The position numbers and the translations under genes are program-made. Of a stretch of 64,000 bases of DNA, positions 46,123-58,700 are shown in pieces. Within the stretch, counting starts at the first letter, position 1. The number at the start of each line of letters is the position of its first letter. Source of the stretch: Ectocarpus siliculosus (Eukaryota > Sar > Phaeophyceae > Ectocarpales > Ectocarpaceae); contig FN649740.1 of assembly GCA_000310025.1 (NCBI GenBank), positions 4,563,343 through 4,627,342 of the forward strand, in the 5' to 3' direction. The notes below the pieces were generated by a model that saw only the letters and a program-made list of their open reading frames with translations, was not told the origin of the DNA and did not search any database.

Positions 46123-48690
46123 AGCATCGCGGAGCACGGCGTTTGAATTGAAACGGTGATTTCAAACTCCCTGCTCACGTAGACGTATTGTGTGGCGTGT
46201 CCCCCCCCACTCCAAAGTGGCCTAGCTCGACAATCGCTCAGAGCCGACCTGGAAAAAGGCTTTTTCGCACCTGTATGAAGCCGGGACTGTTGACAATCAG
46301 TTCGTTTTTCGCTCACTAGGTGGAGCTCGGTCCGCTCCAAAACCTGGACGTGTGCGAAGAGATCTAGGCCGTATACACACGCCTAACCGTAATGAAGGCA
46401 CACCATCGCTACCGTCAAGGTGCGAGTAGTGGCACAGCCCCTCGAACGTCTTTCATGGCTCGAATGCTCAACAACCGAGCGCAGGTATTGACGCTGACAA
46501 GCCAAAAGGGTGGTTTTGGAAACTATATCGCCGAGTGATTTCCTTGCACGTCTCGGTCGGTCCCTCTTGGTTGTGGAGCGATCGAGCCATGAAAGCCGGT
46601 CTGTAATAGGGTTTCTGATACCACTCGCACAATTACCGTTCAGGGCACATCCAGCAAGTAGTGCGCTCTGTCGAAAGACAGCTGCCTCCACGCGCCCGTG
46701 TCATGCCTGGCACTCTCGGTAGTTAAAGACATCGCCAGGGAGCCACACACACACCCTCGAAACCCCGGTATAAGCGTGCGTTGGGTGGTCAAGCAACACC
46801 GATGGTCCGTACGAGGCTGTACTTTCTACAGGACTGCGCAAGCCGTTGATCTCTCGACCCTCTCAGGTGCAAAATTGACCCTGTATGGCAAGCATTCCAA
46901 ATCGCGCTTTGGGCTCAATCAGGGCGAGGGGCGGAGAGGAGCAGCTCAACCGCTTCAAAGCAGTCTACAATCATCCCGGATCACCCTACTCATGATGTTG
47001 GCGATCCGGACCAAGAAAAGGTCGGCACTCAAGAGCCCGATGCCACGAGTGTACTCACATATCCATTGAGTGACATCTGAGGGGTGCGAACCGATTGCCA
47101 CATACTCGAAGGATTCGCACGCCATGCTGTAATAAACCGCTCCGTCGTTTCCGATGGCCAGCACCTCCCCCAATTTCCACGCGAGCTGTTGCAACGGCGT
47201 CGAATGAGCGTCAACAACAACGACGATCGCCGAGAAAACGTTGTGTTTTCGTTGTTAACGATGGTCGACTCACGGCAGGGATCTGACGCAGACCGACCAC
47301 GTCTACCAGCACTAAGGTTGGCAGCCAGTGGGGCAGGCGGGACACGCGCTACTTGCACCTGCATGACGACCCAAACGATGAACTGAAAACAAAGAGGGCT
47401 GGGCGAGGCATCCCTTCCGCACGCAGCAGGCGAGGAGATTGGGAGGTTATAAACGCTGCGGAGCCGTGCCGGGGGAAGAAAACAAAATCTTTGGCACTGT
47501 CTTGTTGAGCCTGTTACGCACAGGGAAGATATCACGGTATGCTGCTAGGAGATCAGCAGAAACACAGGTAGGTCACACAACACCTAATAATCCACTTCTA
47601 TCCTGGACTCCCATCTGTCCATAGAGGTGAAGTAGTTTTGCTACATTTCGCCGCTGCCTAGAGGCAACTACTGCCCGGTGGACTCCGACCGGGGAAGCAA
47701 TGGGAAAAACCCTTCTCAATCCGGGAGAATCACAAGAGAGTCGCACACACGCCTGTTACCCCCAAAGCTGCATGCATGTCATAATGGGGGAGATGCATGC
47801 AAGAACGTACGGTCAATGAGGATCCCACAAAGATCAGATGAATGCTGACTATGACACAAGTAAGGCTCCCTCGTAGTATACATGAAACCGGGAACACGAT
47901 AAAGGAAAACAAAACAAAAACGTGTCAGCAAGTAACAAACGCCAACAACCAACGAAATAAACAGCAACAAGGGTGACGGCAACGGCAAAAAAGGAAGCGG
48001 GAGCCGAAGCAGCAGCAGCAGCAGCAATGGCCAGCGCATGACAAAAAAAAACAATACCAAGCAATGCCCCCTCACCGGATTATCGCTGGTGGTGAAATCC
48101 ATGCTTGTGGATGAGAAAATGGAGGGAGCGGGCCCGATGAAGGCGCCGAATGATTCCGTCCAGAAGAAGTACGGGTCTAACGTCGAATCCAACGAGGCGT
48201 AGCACCCGTTGAACGCACTGTAGAGAGTAGAGGACAACTCGAAACTAGCCCCGACCTCGCAAGACTCATCCGCCTGTAACCGGCGGCTTCCGCTGTTGCC
48301 GTGTCCAGCCGGTACTGTTACCGCTGTTGTTATTGCTGCTGCCGCTGCCCGCGTTGCGTCGTCAGCTTCTTCCATTGGGCGCTCTCCGTTGTCCCTCTGC
48401 GCGACTCTGGCGCCCAGGGACGCTGTAGCATCCGCACGCATCGCCGACAACTCGTGCACTCCTTCCACGCCCCGCAATCTCGCCAGCTCGGAAGCCGCCA
48501 TCAAGTGGTCGGTGCTCCCGCTCCTCTGCAGCCTCGACGCAGACAGCTTCAAGTCGAACTCGCCACCCGCAGGTACACCCGGCCGGTGCGGTTGTCCGTG
48601 GGACTCCGTGTCTCTGTCTGCGTGTGGCGCGGCGCGGCGGGGTCCCTGGACGTACAAAACAGAGCCGGTGTTTGCGGTGAACCATCTGTA
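42735..48690 (-). CDS. Probable surface protein with two copies of an unrecognised Cys-containing domain and a C-terminal anchor
   Basis: Exons on the minus strand: about 48690-48076, 47185-47059, 46015-45648, 44116-44008, 43108-42735 (TAA at 42737-42735). Phases match at each junction (0, 1, 0, 1). Two domains of roughly 85-125 residues are visible. Domain 1: FELSSTLYSAFNGCY, then AWKLGEVLAIGNDGAVYYS..HPSDVTQWIC, then DSFSLTCGC. Domain 2: FTISSSELEEFDGCY, then ARWIVGTYAEDADD..HPADSTFSC, then DVLFGFTCGC. Each domain spans three exons cut at equivalent places. Thr/Ser/Pro-rich linkers follow each domain. The protein ends in GVLFILSGVGGLFVGLVGAI, a hydrophobic tail that could be a membrane helix or GPI signal. 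The order suggests an extracellular, cell-wall-facing protein. I do not recognise the domain. The 5' end is unsure: the first exon may start after the acceptor near 48689 and a signal peptide would lie upstream; a hydrophobic ATG frame begins at 49154 (minus). Function unknown. Confidence 0.68.
44310..44640 (-). mobile_element. tRNA-derived SINE, copy 2
   Basis: Read on the minus strand: head at 44640 with A box (GTAGTCTAGTTTGT) and B box GGGTTCGAATCCCGG near 44565-44580, then a body ending in AACAATGAAAACAAATACTG near 44315. It is clearly homologous over its whole length to copy 3 at 59 kb. It sits inside the intron of the surface-protein gene between exons 45648 and 44116, in the same orientation as the gene. 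A weak direct repeat (CCGGAYGTCRGCA) at 44305-44317 and 44637-44649 may be the target duplication. Confidence 0.82.
46063..46120. repeat. (GA)n microsatellite beside a splice acceptor
   Basis: About 29 GA units. On the gene (minus) strand this is a (TC)n tract starting about 50 bases upstream of the acceptor at 46016, where it can serve as an extended pyrimidine tract for the exon 46015-45648. Confidence 0.9.
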
Positions 48691-48699
48691 AGCTCCCAA

Positions 48700-50182
48700 G
48701 CATACTAAATATCACACGGGTGAAACCGTGCACCCTCCCGTTTTGCTCGCTCTTGCTCAAAATCATCATCACACGAAATCATCAAACCAACCGACCCCCC
48801 GAGGTAGACCAGAAATCATGACCATATCCAAGTTGCATCTCGTTGTTTCGAGGCATGCCGAGCTGCAACGCCTCCCAAATGGAAATATCTGCCTTTCGTG
48901 ATGGGATGTACGCGGCAGCCGAAAAAAACATGTCTTGCCCGCTGCTGCAAATGCCAAAGCATACGCAAGCCACCCGAGATCGTCTTGTAAGCGCGCTTGT
49001 GAACAAGTTTGTAGGGTATCAGCGATCGTGTCGAGCACAGCGCACGAAAGAGGGCATGCATGTGCGTGAATGTAAGAGCAAATACAGAAGCGCCGGGAAA
49101 TAACAGGAAAAAATGGATGCGAAGCCGAAGCCCGTGTTCAATGGTAACAGTCATCTGTGTAGAAGATCTACGGTGACTTGGGGCTGTGTAGTACGCACAT
49201 GTTTAGGGCGTTAGTTTTATCTGTTGCTTGGATGATGACACACTTCATCTCGTATCTTGGGCTCTCTCGGCTGTCACTCTCTCGGAAAAATGAAGGACCT
49301 TTGTGTACGGGTGGTCCCTCAAGCCTAACATCAGCGCCTTTCTCGGGAAGGAGTCCTGGTGGGTATGGATCACGTGCCAATCCTGGCGAGCAAATGTGAG
49401 ATGCTAATATCGGGGCAACTGCACTCTAACTGCAGTCGCTGTACAGCTATTTTGTCCACTGTAGCTACAAAGTAGCAGGGACGTGATGCGGGGTCAGGTA
49501 GGCAAGCACACAGAGTGATCTTATTATCCACACAGACGCCCAAGCTGTCTTTATCTGACGGTTACAGACTTGGCGACGCCTTCACGAGACCGCATCAACC
49601 CATGCAGTAGCATAGAGTCGTTCTTGTACTGCAAATACTCCAGCAGCTAATTCAGTAGAGGACCTCACGGAGCAGCGACATCCTCGCTGTCACGCTCAGA
49701 TCCGCTGCTGGGATTGGACAAAAAGAAACGTTCGCATTCCTCGATCCAAACGGAACATTCGTCGGCACGAGCCCGAAACCCCACAACGGCTGTGGGTCGT
49801 CCAAGGAAGCTAGTGGTGTGAGCTACGGCTGTACAGCTGCAGTTCACGAGATTGGGTCTTTCACGGCAAGTGCAGCAGTGGAAGATGGACTGGTTTGGCG
49901 GTAGATTTGCCGAGACTGTTTTCGACAGCAACGCCCTAGCAAAACATGTCTGAGCGTACAACAGCGCATGTCGGTGCTTTACGTTGTCCTCACTCGTAGT
50001 ATTTAAGACCGGGAGGATTAAAACACAAGGAACCTGTGTGAGCACCCGGAGTGTCACGAGTTTTTCGTCTTGGTTTGATGTGTGTGTAGGTATTCCTCAA
50101 GGGCCTGAAGACAAGGGGTTTTGACGCTGGATCTTTTCCCGTATTTTATTCCTGCTCAAAGAAAGAAAACAACCTTCCCGCC
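48700..50182. other. Upstream region of the surface-protein gene, no firm feature
   Basis: It should contain the promoter and perhaps a first exon of the minus-strand gene. A minus-strand ATG at 49154 opens a frame whose first 35 residues are hydrophobic (IHFFLLFPGASVFALTF), as in a signal peptide, but no donor joining it to 48690 could be fixed by eye. Nothing else was recognised. Confidence 0.35.
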
Positions 50183-50648
50183 AGGGTTAGGTGGTGCATT
50201 CTACTGTCATCAGTAGAGGGCACCATGAAGAGGTGTCGTGCGTGCTGGCACGTTCAGGTTTGCTACTGGAGCTGAAATGTTGGATTGTCGCAGCAGCCTA
50301 TGAAAACAGTCCGAAATCTGCGCCGGAACCAAGCGGCATCCAACATTTGTCATAGCTGTGTTGACCGCCACGGACCATAAACCCCTGAACGGAGGGTTGT
50401 CAGCAGTAGCTGGTGGCATCAGCTACTGCTGTTAATCCGCGGTTCAGGAGATTGGGTTCAGTGGCGGCGAGCACGGCTGTGACAAATGTTGGATCCCGCT
50501 TGGTTCCGGCGCAGATTTCGGACTGTTTTCAGAGGCTGCTGCGACCTTCAACATTTCAGCTCCAGCAGCAAACCTGAACGTGCCAGCACGCACGACGCCT
50601 CTTCATGGTGTCCTCTACTGATGACAATAGAATGCACCACCTAGCCCT
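50183..50648. repeat. Near-perfect 466-bp inverted repeat (foldback element or hairpin)
   Basis: The left arm starts AGGGTTAGGTGGTGCATTCTA and the right arm ends with its reverse complement with few changes. The symmetry runs almost to the centre near 50415, where AGCAGTAGCTGGTGG faces CATCAGCTACTGCT. The arms are about 230 bases with few mismatches, so the RNA would fold into one long hairpin. No protein frame fits. I see no clear target duplication at the ends. It could be a foldback or MITE-type DNA element, or a young hairpin source of small RNAs. Confidence 0.85.
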
Positions 50649-52781
50649 CAAAACTGACCTTGTTTAAGCGCCTTCCGTTTTGCCTCTTCTGACTTGAACT
50701 TAGAAAGGTGTGAAATTTGATCTTGATTTCAAAGGAGGCGTGCGGAGGTAGACCCGTGAAATGTATGTTTTGAGCAGCCTCTACTGCCACCCTGTGCGAG
50801 AGTAAACGATATCTGTTTTACGCGATGCCTTCCGGCTGGTCTTGTGTGTCTTGTGAATTTCTGGTGCTCTTGCGTTTGTTTCAAAATATTTAGTCAACAT
50901 CGAAAATTGTTTGTCCTCAGACCGTTGGCCTCGGTACCATCCATGGTGTGATGGTGGTGAAAAGTCCCACCCGCTGCGACAACTAAGGGATGACTAATGC
51001 ACAACAATTCCCAACTATATCGGGTGCGATTGGTGGGCGCGTCGATTTCGTAATCTATACGTCAAGGTGAAAAATCAAGATCCACAGCTGTTTCAGAACA
51101 ACCCGCACAGAGGGCTCCTGAGCTTGTTGCATCACCGCGCATTGGTTGATTAGTTGCGCCACCCCAAAAATGCAACATTGAATGTGCAACAGCGCGGAAA
51201 GCCCATAAACCACCATCTCCATTATTATCTGACCTGCTGCTCTCCCTCAGCGATTGCCTCACGCAAAGACAGTAGGACCAGCAACAGATTTCCCGCCCGG
51301 CGACTGCCGAGCCCATAGCCCCGCCGTGCCGTCATTTCAGCGCTCTGCCCCTGGGTGCAGGGATAGGTTCCGGTGGGGAGGAAATGCGAAAGTGAGAGCA
51401 AGGGTAGGGTGGGGAAAACAAATGTCTACCCGAGGAAATGGGGCCCTGAACGGCTCCTCACGCACCAGCAGCAGCACCAGGAACGGCGCTGCACGCGCAC
51501 AGACGCTCGCTTCTCTCTCCGGACAACGGTACGGCGACGCGGAATCAGTGACAAACAACATCAGTTTTCAAGACACCGAAGACTACTCGCTCTCCGCATA
51601 ACACCGACGAGTGCCCTCGCGACAATGGATGAAAGCAAACGTACCAAGTAAGAATCATTAACTGCCGTTTGTCTGCCATCCCTCCCATCCTGGCCGTAGG
51701 CAAGAGGGTAGCGAGCATAGCCACGGCATTCTGAAATCCCGCGCAGAGAGCGCCGGTAGAGAAGGGGGCGAAAGCTGCGATTTCCGCAGCAAGTTGCACG
51801 CCGCTCTCGCCCGGCGGTCGAATTGATGGCCAAAAAACACACCTATGGCAGCAATACTCTACTTTTTCAACCCCTCGTCCGCACCTCCAATGTTGCACCC
51901 TTTACGTGCCCGCTCTCGTTCCTCTTCGCGTTGTTAGTGCGGATGCGCTGGAGATGAAGACGGGAGAGGACACGAGAAGCAAAAAGCAAACACACATGAT
52001 GTCAGAGATGTCGGAAAGATCCTGGAAAGTTCGATGGACAAGTCCGCCCCCTCCCCGCCCTGATATCCCGTCTCCGGACCCCCCGGTTCTAATTTGTTGT
52101 ATTGCCGATTCTAAATTGCAAGCGTGCCGATCGTCCCGCCAGACCCGGCCCGTGTGCGAGAAAAGCGAAGAGGTGGAGCGGGCGAGGAGAGCAAGATATG
52201 TAGTGAGTGCATTCTCGACATGAAAAGTTGCTTGGCGTCTTCATGTTTTCTGATGCGTCCACGATCTATCAAAGCATGTAGACCCAGCCAGTGTAGGTAA
52301 ATGAATCCTCGTGTATTGTACCATCGTAACAGAGTAGCTTTCGAATTCGCAAGGGCACGTGCCAACGCTGCGAGCTAGAGTATATTGGGTTCAAGAAGTG
52401 GTGTGTCCACAGCAGTAATCGGACGTATTCTCGGTTGTGTGGGACTTGGGTACGAGCGGTTTTTTCACAGTGAAATCGCGCATTGGCTGGACCGCAGCTA
52501 CTGTAGCTACTGACAGTTGTCATTCGGCGGGAGCGGCGCGTTCTCGCTCGTGAGGCCAGCTGAAATCCCGTTGACACCAAACCCTGTACTCGTAGTAGTC
52601 TATCGTCGCTTTTTCAGAGGCGCCTACGTAAGACCCTCGGCATCGGCAGACCAATGTGTTACCTAGCCGTTTGGTTGGACCTCGACCCTGGCACAACCAT
52701 TACTGGACATTTCCTGATCTATGTCGGTGTTTCGAAACTACGATAAACTCGCAAAGGCCGTGGTCTGTGCAACAGACAAAG
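50649..52781. other. Stretch without a recognised gene
   Basis: Two minus-strand frames (51062-51316 and 51545-51898) share the short string GALCAG followed by similar residues, which is too little to call a gene. No splice chain was found. The promoter of the plus-strand gene that begins at 52782 should lie at the right end. Confidence 0.35.
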
Positions 52782-55700
52782 ATGCTCATGGCAAGGCCAA
52801 CACATGAGGACGTCAGCGGGGACCTTGGAAGAAGCCCACAAGCCCAAGCCAGAAGAGTTCGGGAGCGAGAAGAAAGCAACGACCGACGCTCGCAGGACGT
52901 GTTTCGAGGGCTTTCCCACCTGAAGGCACAGGTTGAGCTCGAGTTTGCCCGGAAAACCTCCAGGGAGCTTGCTCGAAGTGAGACCGCCGCACAGGAAATC
53001 AACGAGGAGCATGCCCAGACGAAGAAGAGGTGTGCTGGGGGGTCTTCGTGGTGTTGGAGTTGTGAGCGAATGCAGTTATGCATACATATGTAAGACTTGG
53101 CGTTTTCGCCTATTTCTGTTGTTGGTGCCGTGTTTCCTTTACCGTTGGGTATGTCGCCACTGCTGCAGGTGGTCTGCTGCTGCTGTGTGGTGGTGTTGAT
53201 GTTGCTTGGTTCCTGAGGGTGCAAAACCTACACCTACACAAGTCTAGCCATTCGTGCTCAACATGCTTCGGTCCGTCTTACACATGACGTATTTCCTGAT
53301 GTAGCACCAAGACAAATGTGTCGCAGCTCCGTTCGGAGATGTCGGAGCTAGATGCGTGTGTCGGAGGGTACCTGCAGTAAACCCGCGTGACGTTGATATT
53401 TTCTGGCTTTGGGTGACGAACTACCCGAAATCTTATCAAGAGCGAAGATCCCACTTCTCGTTTGCACTGCTGAAGCAGAGTTAGCTGAATTCGACGCCTC
53501 AATCATTGCTGTGCAGTCAGTGTTGTGTTGATCGGTCATGCTTGGAACGGCTGGGCCTGCATGCGGGTTCTCTGCTTGTAGCTATGGACTTCCAACAGTG
53601 TCTCCCGCATCTTGCCATCCTACAGAGGAGCCTCCCAGCCATCACCAGCAGCTACAGCAGTGGTAGCAGAAGAAGACAATGAGGACCTCCCACATGGTCA
53701 CTGCAAGGCAGAAGTACGGCCATCGAACGGCGGCCGGCCATGCGGAGAACCACCCGCAGGGCAGGCAGACGCACAAGGAGGGCGACGGGCAGCAAAAGTC
53801 AAGAAGAACGGGAAAGGTCGGTGCAGCGGTGGCGGCGTGATCGACCTGTCCGACGAGGTGGTCGAGCAGCCGGAGGGACTGCTGCCGATGGAGCTGGGTG
53901 AGCCCTTGGTGGTGTGGGCAGCGTTTTCGGTGTTCCGCTGTGGTAGTTTTGTATCCTACCTTAAGGAGAAGTTCTACTGGAATTCCCCACGAGACCCCAA
54001 TGCTGCGGTTTCCTTGCTCGTGCGCTTTTTTGACAAGATAGAATTGTGCTTTGGGCAGGAAATCAGATGGTGTCACCAAACCAGCCACGGAGTTTGCTGC
54101 AAGCCTTTTTTCAGGGTCCGGCCTCGATTTTCTGTCCGCCCTCTCGTGCACACACCCTTCTTATTCGCCGTGGTCGGCAGGGGGTTCAATAGCCACGCCG
54201 CTACCGCCGCCGACTGTCGCGGACGGGTGGGGGGGCAAGCCGGCCCTCCAGCACTACCCACACCCTTCTGATGCAGCTGCGACCGCTGGTGTGGGAGTCC
54301 AGAGGTGCGAGTGGGGTCAAACGACGCAGCAGGTTCGGCGAGAGCGTCAGCAGCAGCCACAAGAGTTCCCTCCCGCTGTGTTAGCCCTGCAGCTGCAAGA
54401 GTGGGGCGAAACACAGCAGCAGCAGCCGCGGCAGGAAGCATCCCCAACCCTCAGGCGCCAACAGTGGGGGCGGGGTGCCAGCGCGGCCACGCACTCGCTG
54501 GGCGGAGGTTGCTTGCGTGACGATCAAGAGGCAGGACACGACCAGCCCCCCTTCGTGATGATGGGCATGCTGGACGACAGCCGAGCGCTCCTGCTTCCGA
54601 CGACTAGGGAAAGGCGGGAGGTAATGGGGTCGCTTTCTTCGGCTTCAGGTGAGGCCTCGAGCGATTGGGATTTGAATGGGCGGTGGCTCAACTCTGTCGT
54701 GATGGTGTATTTTTCGGAGGTTGCCATGTTGCTCTCCCTGTTTGATACTGAACACGAGATATATCGTGTATGGGGACCGCTCGCTGTCGGCCCCGTCCGG
54801 CCTCTCTTCTGCGACAAGTCGTGTCTATGCAACCTCCGGAGCAGCGATGTTCTTTGTGGTTCGTCGTTCGCTGGCCGCTGTTAGCGGGTGGATAGTAGTG
54901 TTTGATGACCCAGTTCGTGTTCTGTCCTCATCTGTAGCGAAGGCGTTCGGCCTAGTATGATTGACTTAAGGTACATTTTTTTCGGGGCTCAAGGCACCGA
55001 GGCTTTCTCATGAGAAACAGACAGTATTTCTCATGATGCGCATCTCCAGGCAGATTAAGTCCCCGCATCGTAGCCACCGCACCACGTCCTGGTAAACCCT
55101 TTCCCAGTTGAACTACCCTTCTCCCCCTCTCCCCCACCCCCCTGGAATTTGCTGCCGAGTGATCGTAGCTCCCGCCCCATGGACCAGCAGTCGGGTGGTT
55201 TCCCAAACACCGCACGCGGACTTGGCTTGCCGATGCTCCGCCTCTTTTTGCAGCTACGTTTCGTGTTTCAGTCGAATCATTTCCTTCGCGTGCGAAGCGT
55301 GCCCCAACGCATACCCACGTTTCGTCTCGCGGTCGCCTTTTCCTTCCACCTGGTGGGCCGCAGTTCCTGTTACGTGGACCGACAGCACCGGCCAGTCGCG
55401 GACCGCGATCTTGACCCGTACGAAAGCCAAGCCGAAGCCATGCAACCCTCTTCCCATGCTGGCCAACCTTCTGGCGTGGATGCGAGAGCTTCCGCCGGGA
55501 GCCCTGCCCGAAAACAGGCTGCGCATACGCCTAGAAACTCTGTTAGCGCTGCAATCTCCGTCGAAGTCTGTGTCCCGGCAAAGCAGCACCATCGGCAAAA
55601 ACACCAACAGCAACAGTGGCCATACTAACCGCGACCGTGGAGACACCACCACATCCACCGCAACCGCCACCAACAACAACAACAGCAATACCACCAGCAA

Positions 55701-58700
55701 CCACGATGGCAGGGCATCTGGTGGCGGCGACGGCGATGGGGACCTCTCCCTAGGGGCGGCTTGGTTGTTGGCTCACCTGATGTTCGGCATGGACGGGGGC
55801 GGCAAGGCAACGGGGCCGTTCGAGCGTGAGATTCTCAATGGCAAGGTGTGCGGCAGAGGAACCAAGTACTGCAGAGTGGCAGTCGAGCATGTACAAGTAC
55901 TTGTTCAGTTTTTCAGGAACTCCACGGTTTGTTCGGGTACGTTTCCTTCTCAAGTTTTTTGTTTTTCGAACCAAGACCAAATAATGTTCGAGAATTCTGC
56001 TTGTCGTGCTCGCCCAACTCTCCCCGCGAAAAATGATGACAGCAGTAACAAGGGAGCGTGTTTTTTCGAGGCCTACCGGCAATATGTGATTGGCTTTGGA
56101 AGCCACTCTGGTTTGCTGAGCTGGTCCCGAGTTTGTACTGAATCCGCGCCGTGCGTGACGCCGCAGTAGGTGATCCTCCTGCGCCATTCACGAGTTGTTG
56201 TTGTTGTTGTCTTCACATTAAAAACCGTTCCGTTCTCTCTGCCCAGTACCTTTTTCTGTCCGTACTAGTCTAACACTTGACGGGGTCGATTCCCGTGGTC
56301 ACAGGCCAACTTACCCAAAAAAAGGTATACGAAAATAAAATGGACTCGAAGGGTTCGCAAGTCAATAAAAATCAACGACAGATAGTCTAGTCCACTCCGC
56401 TGGCCTCTCTGCACGCTATGCGAGGTGACCCTAGATTGGAAAAAGAAAAACAAAAAGAAAAAGAAAAGGAAAAGAGCAGATGGAGAGAAGCAAAGGGAAA
56501 GAAAAATACACAGACAGAGAAAGACACACGCCGTAGCGACAGACAACAAACAAACAAGGCGGACAAAATGGGGTATATCCCGCGTGTTTGGGCACAAAGT
56601 GGGGTTTACTTTTTTTCGGTGTGGGGCGCAACGCCTGACGCCGGGTAGGCGCCTATAAACTACCTTCTAGCGCTTCAGCCCCATGCGCCAGGTCGTTAGA
56701 AAGGACGCCCAACTTTCGCCCCAACTTTTTTTTTTTGCTTTTTACCCACAGGAACAGGGTTAACTAGGGCCTGGAAGAGGGGAGCTTGTTGGAGGACCCC
56801 ATTTTGTTCACGAACCCGCGGGGTACACCCCCCTGTGTGCTAAAAGTTTATCTAGTACCCCATTTTATTCACAAACGTACCCCATAATGTTCAAGGCATA
56901 CCCATTTTTGTTCAGTGATGACGCTCCTGCTGACTGCCAAAATGGCAACCAACAGCCAACCGCAGACCACCGTAGGTGTGGCGACAGAAGATGTTGGGGT
57001 ACGTTGGTCTGCGGTGCAACCTACAGGCTTTGTTGTGGTCTGCGGCGAGGCAAGGAGACAGATGATACAGAGATATGGTGGTCTGCGGTTGGTTGTTTGT
57101 TGCCATTTTGTCAGTCCGCAGGAGCGTCACCACTGAAAAAAAATGGGTATCCCTTGAACACTATGGGGTACGTTTGTGAACAAAACGGGGTACTAGGTAA
57201 ACTTTTTGCAGACCGGGGGGTGCACCCCGCGGTTTCGTGAACAAAATGGGGTCCTCCAACAAGCTCCCCTCTTCCAGGCCCTAGTTAACCCTGTTCCTGT
57301 GGGTGAAAAGTAAAAAACCATTTGGGGAGTCATTTCTAAGGACCTGGCGCATGGGGCTGAAGCGCTAGAAGGCGGTTCAAAGGCGCCTACCCGGCGTCAG
57401 GCGTTGCGCCCCACACCGAAAAAAAGTATGTCCCATTTTGTGCCCAAACACGCGGGGTATACCGATTTTGTCAATTGCCCAACAAACAAGTGCTCGTCGT
57501 GTATTTTTTTCTCATTGATTGCTTGTTGCGCCGTTAATTGTTAGACTTGATACCGCTCGGGTATGTAAATCCTCTCCGGCTTGGAGAAGACGTTTCGCAG
57601 TTGTCACCGCTCATTGTGGACGCTGGCATAGAGTATAAACCTGCCTGAGGTGATGTGGATCGCTCGTCGCCTGAGGTACGTTTGTGTTTTGCGTGTCCGC
57701 CGGAATGGACACAAGGACGACTTGCACCTTTTCCTTCCACGTGTTTTCCATGCCATGGCTTTGTTGTCCTGGGTTAAATGTTGACCGCTTCTCGAACATT
57801 CCTCTCTGTTCCCGACGGAGTGCTCGGACGTGTCACAGGTAAGCCTCTCTGGCGCAGAGGCAAACGCGATGCCACTTCTTCTGTGCCCGCTGATTGGCTG
57901 GAGCCCAAGGCCTCGTGAAGTGATCCAGGTGGGTCTGGCCCTCAGCCTCAAACCATGTCTTGGAGCTTCAGAACTCCCTCGATGGAGGACCCCATTTAGC
58001 TGCTGCTGTGTTACGATTACAACCCTCGAGAGTACCCGTAGCAACGTGTGTCAGCAGGCATTCCGGGTCAACTCATCGACACGAGGGCTTTGGAGTCCGT
58101 AGCAATAGCAGTGCCATCAGCAACAGAAGAAAAACCAATACAACATGTCATATTTTCCCTGTGTGTATTTGACGTGCTTCCGCAGGCGATGTCCGAAGGG
58201 GCCGGCATCTTGTGCGCCTACTCGGTAGAACTTGCCGCCTTCGAGACGCAAACGGGGATATGCGGCAAGGCGGCGGACGAGCTTGTCCACGCCGGGTTCG
58301 CCCGGAAGGTGGAGTTCGGAGAGATGCTCGCCCTAGATCAGAAGGTGAGCAGTATGATTGTGCGTCTGGGCATTGTTGCGAATCGCTCGACGCTATAATT
58401 GCTGCGTAGCGGGCGACACCCCCCATCCCCCGTAGCCCCCGCATGAGTTGGTGTCGGGAGGGGTTTAAATAGTAGTCTTTGGGCACGGTTCTGCACGAAA
58501 GACGACAGATCTGAATGTTGTTCAGCCTTCGAATGTGGGTGGCCTTGCTAGCATGGTCATGAGCCCCGTTCGAGCGGGGTGATGAACCCCCGTTCGGGCG
58601 CGCGTGTCGATAATCCGTGTGCTCTTGCATTAAGCCAGCACCCTGCGGCTTGCTGGGCTGGTTGTGAACGCGGTGGCTGAGTTACACGACGATACGACGA

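Noticed and set aside
51062-51898. Paired minus-strand frames sharing GALCAG
   Set aside because: The shared string is six residues, with no splice context and no further similarity. Chance is a sufficient explanation.
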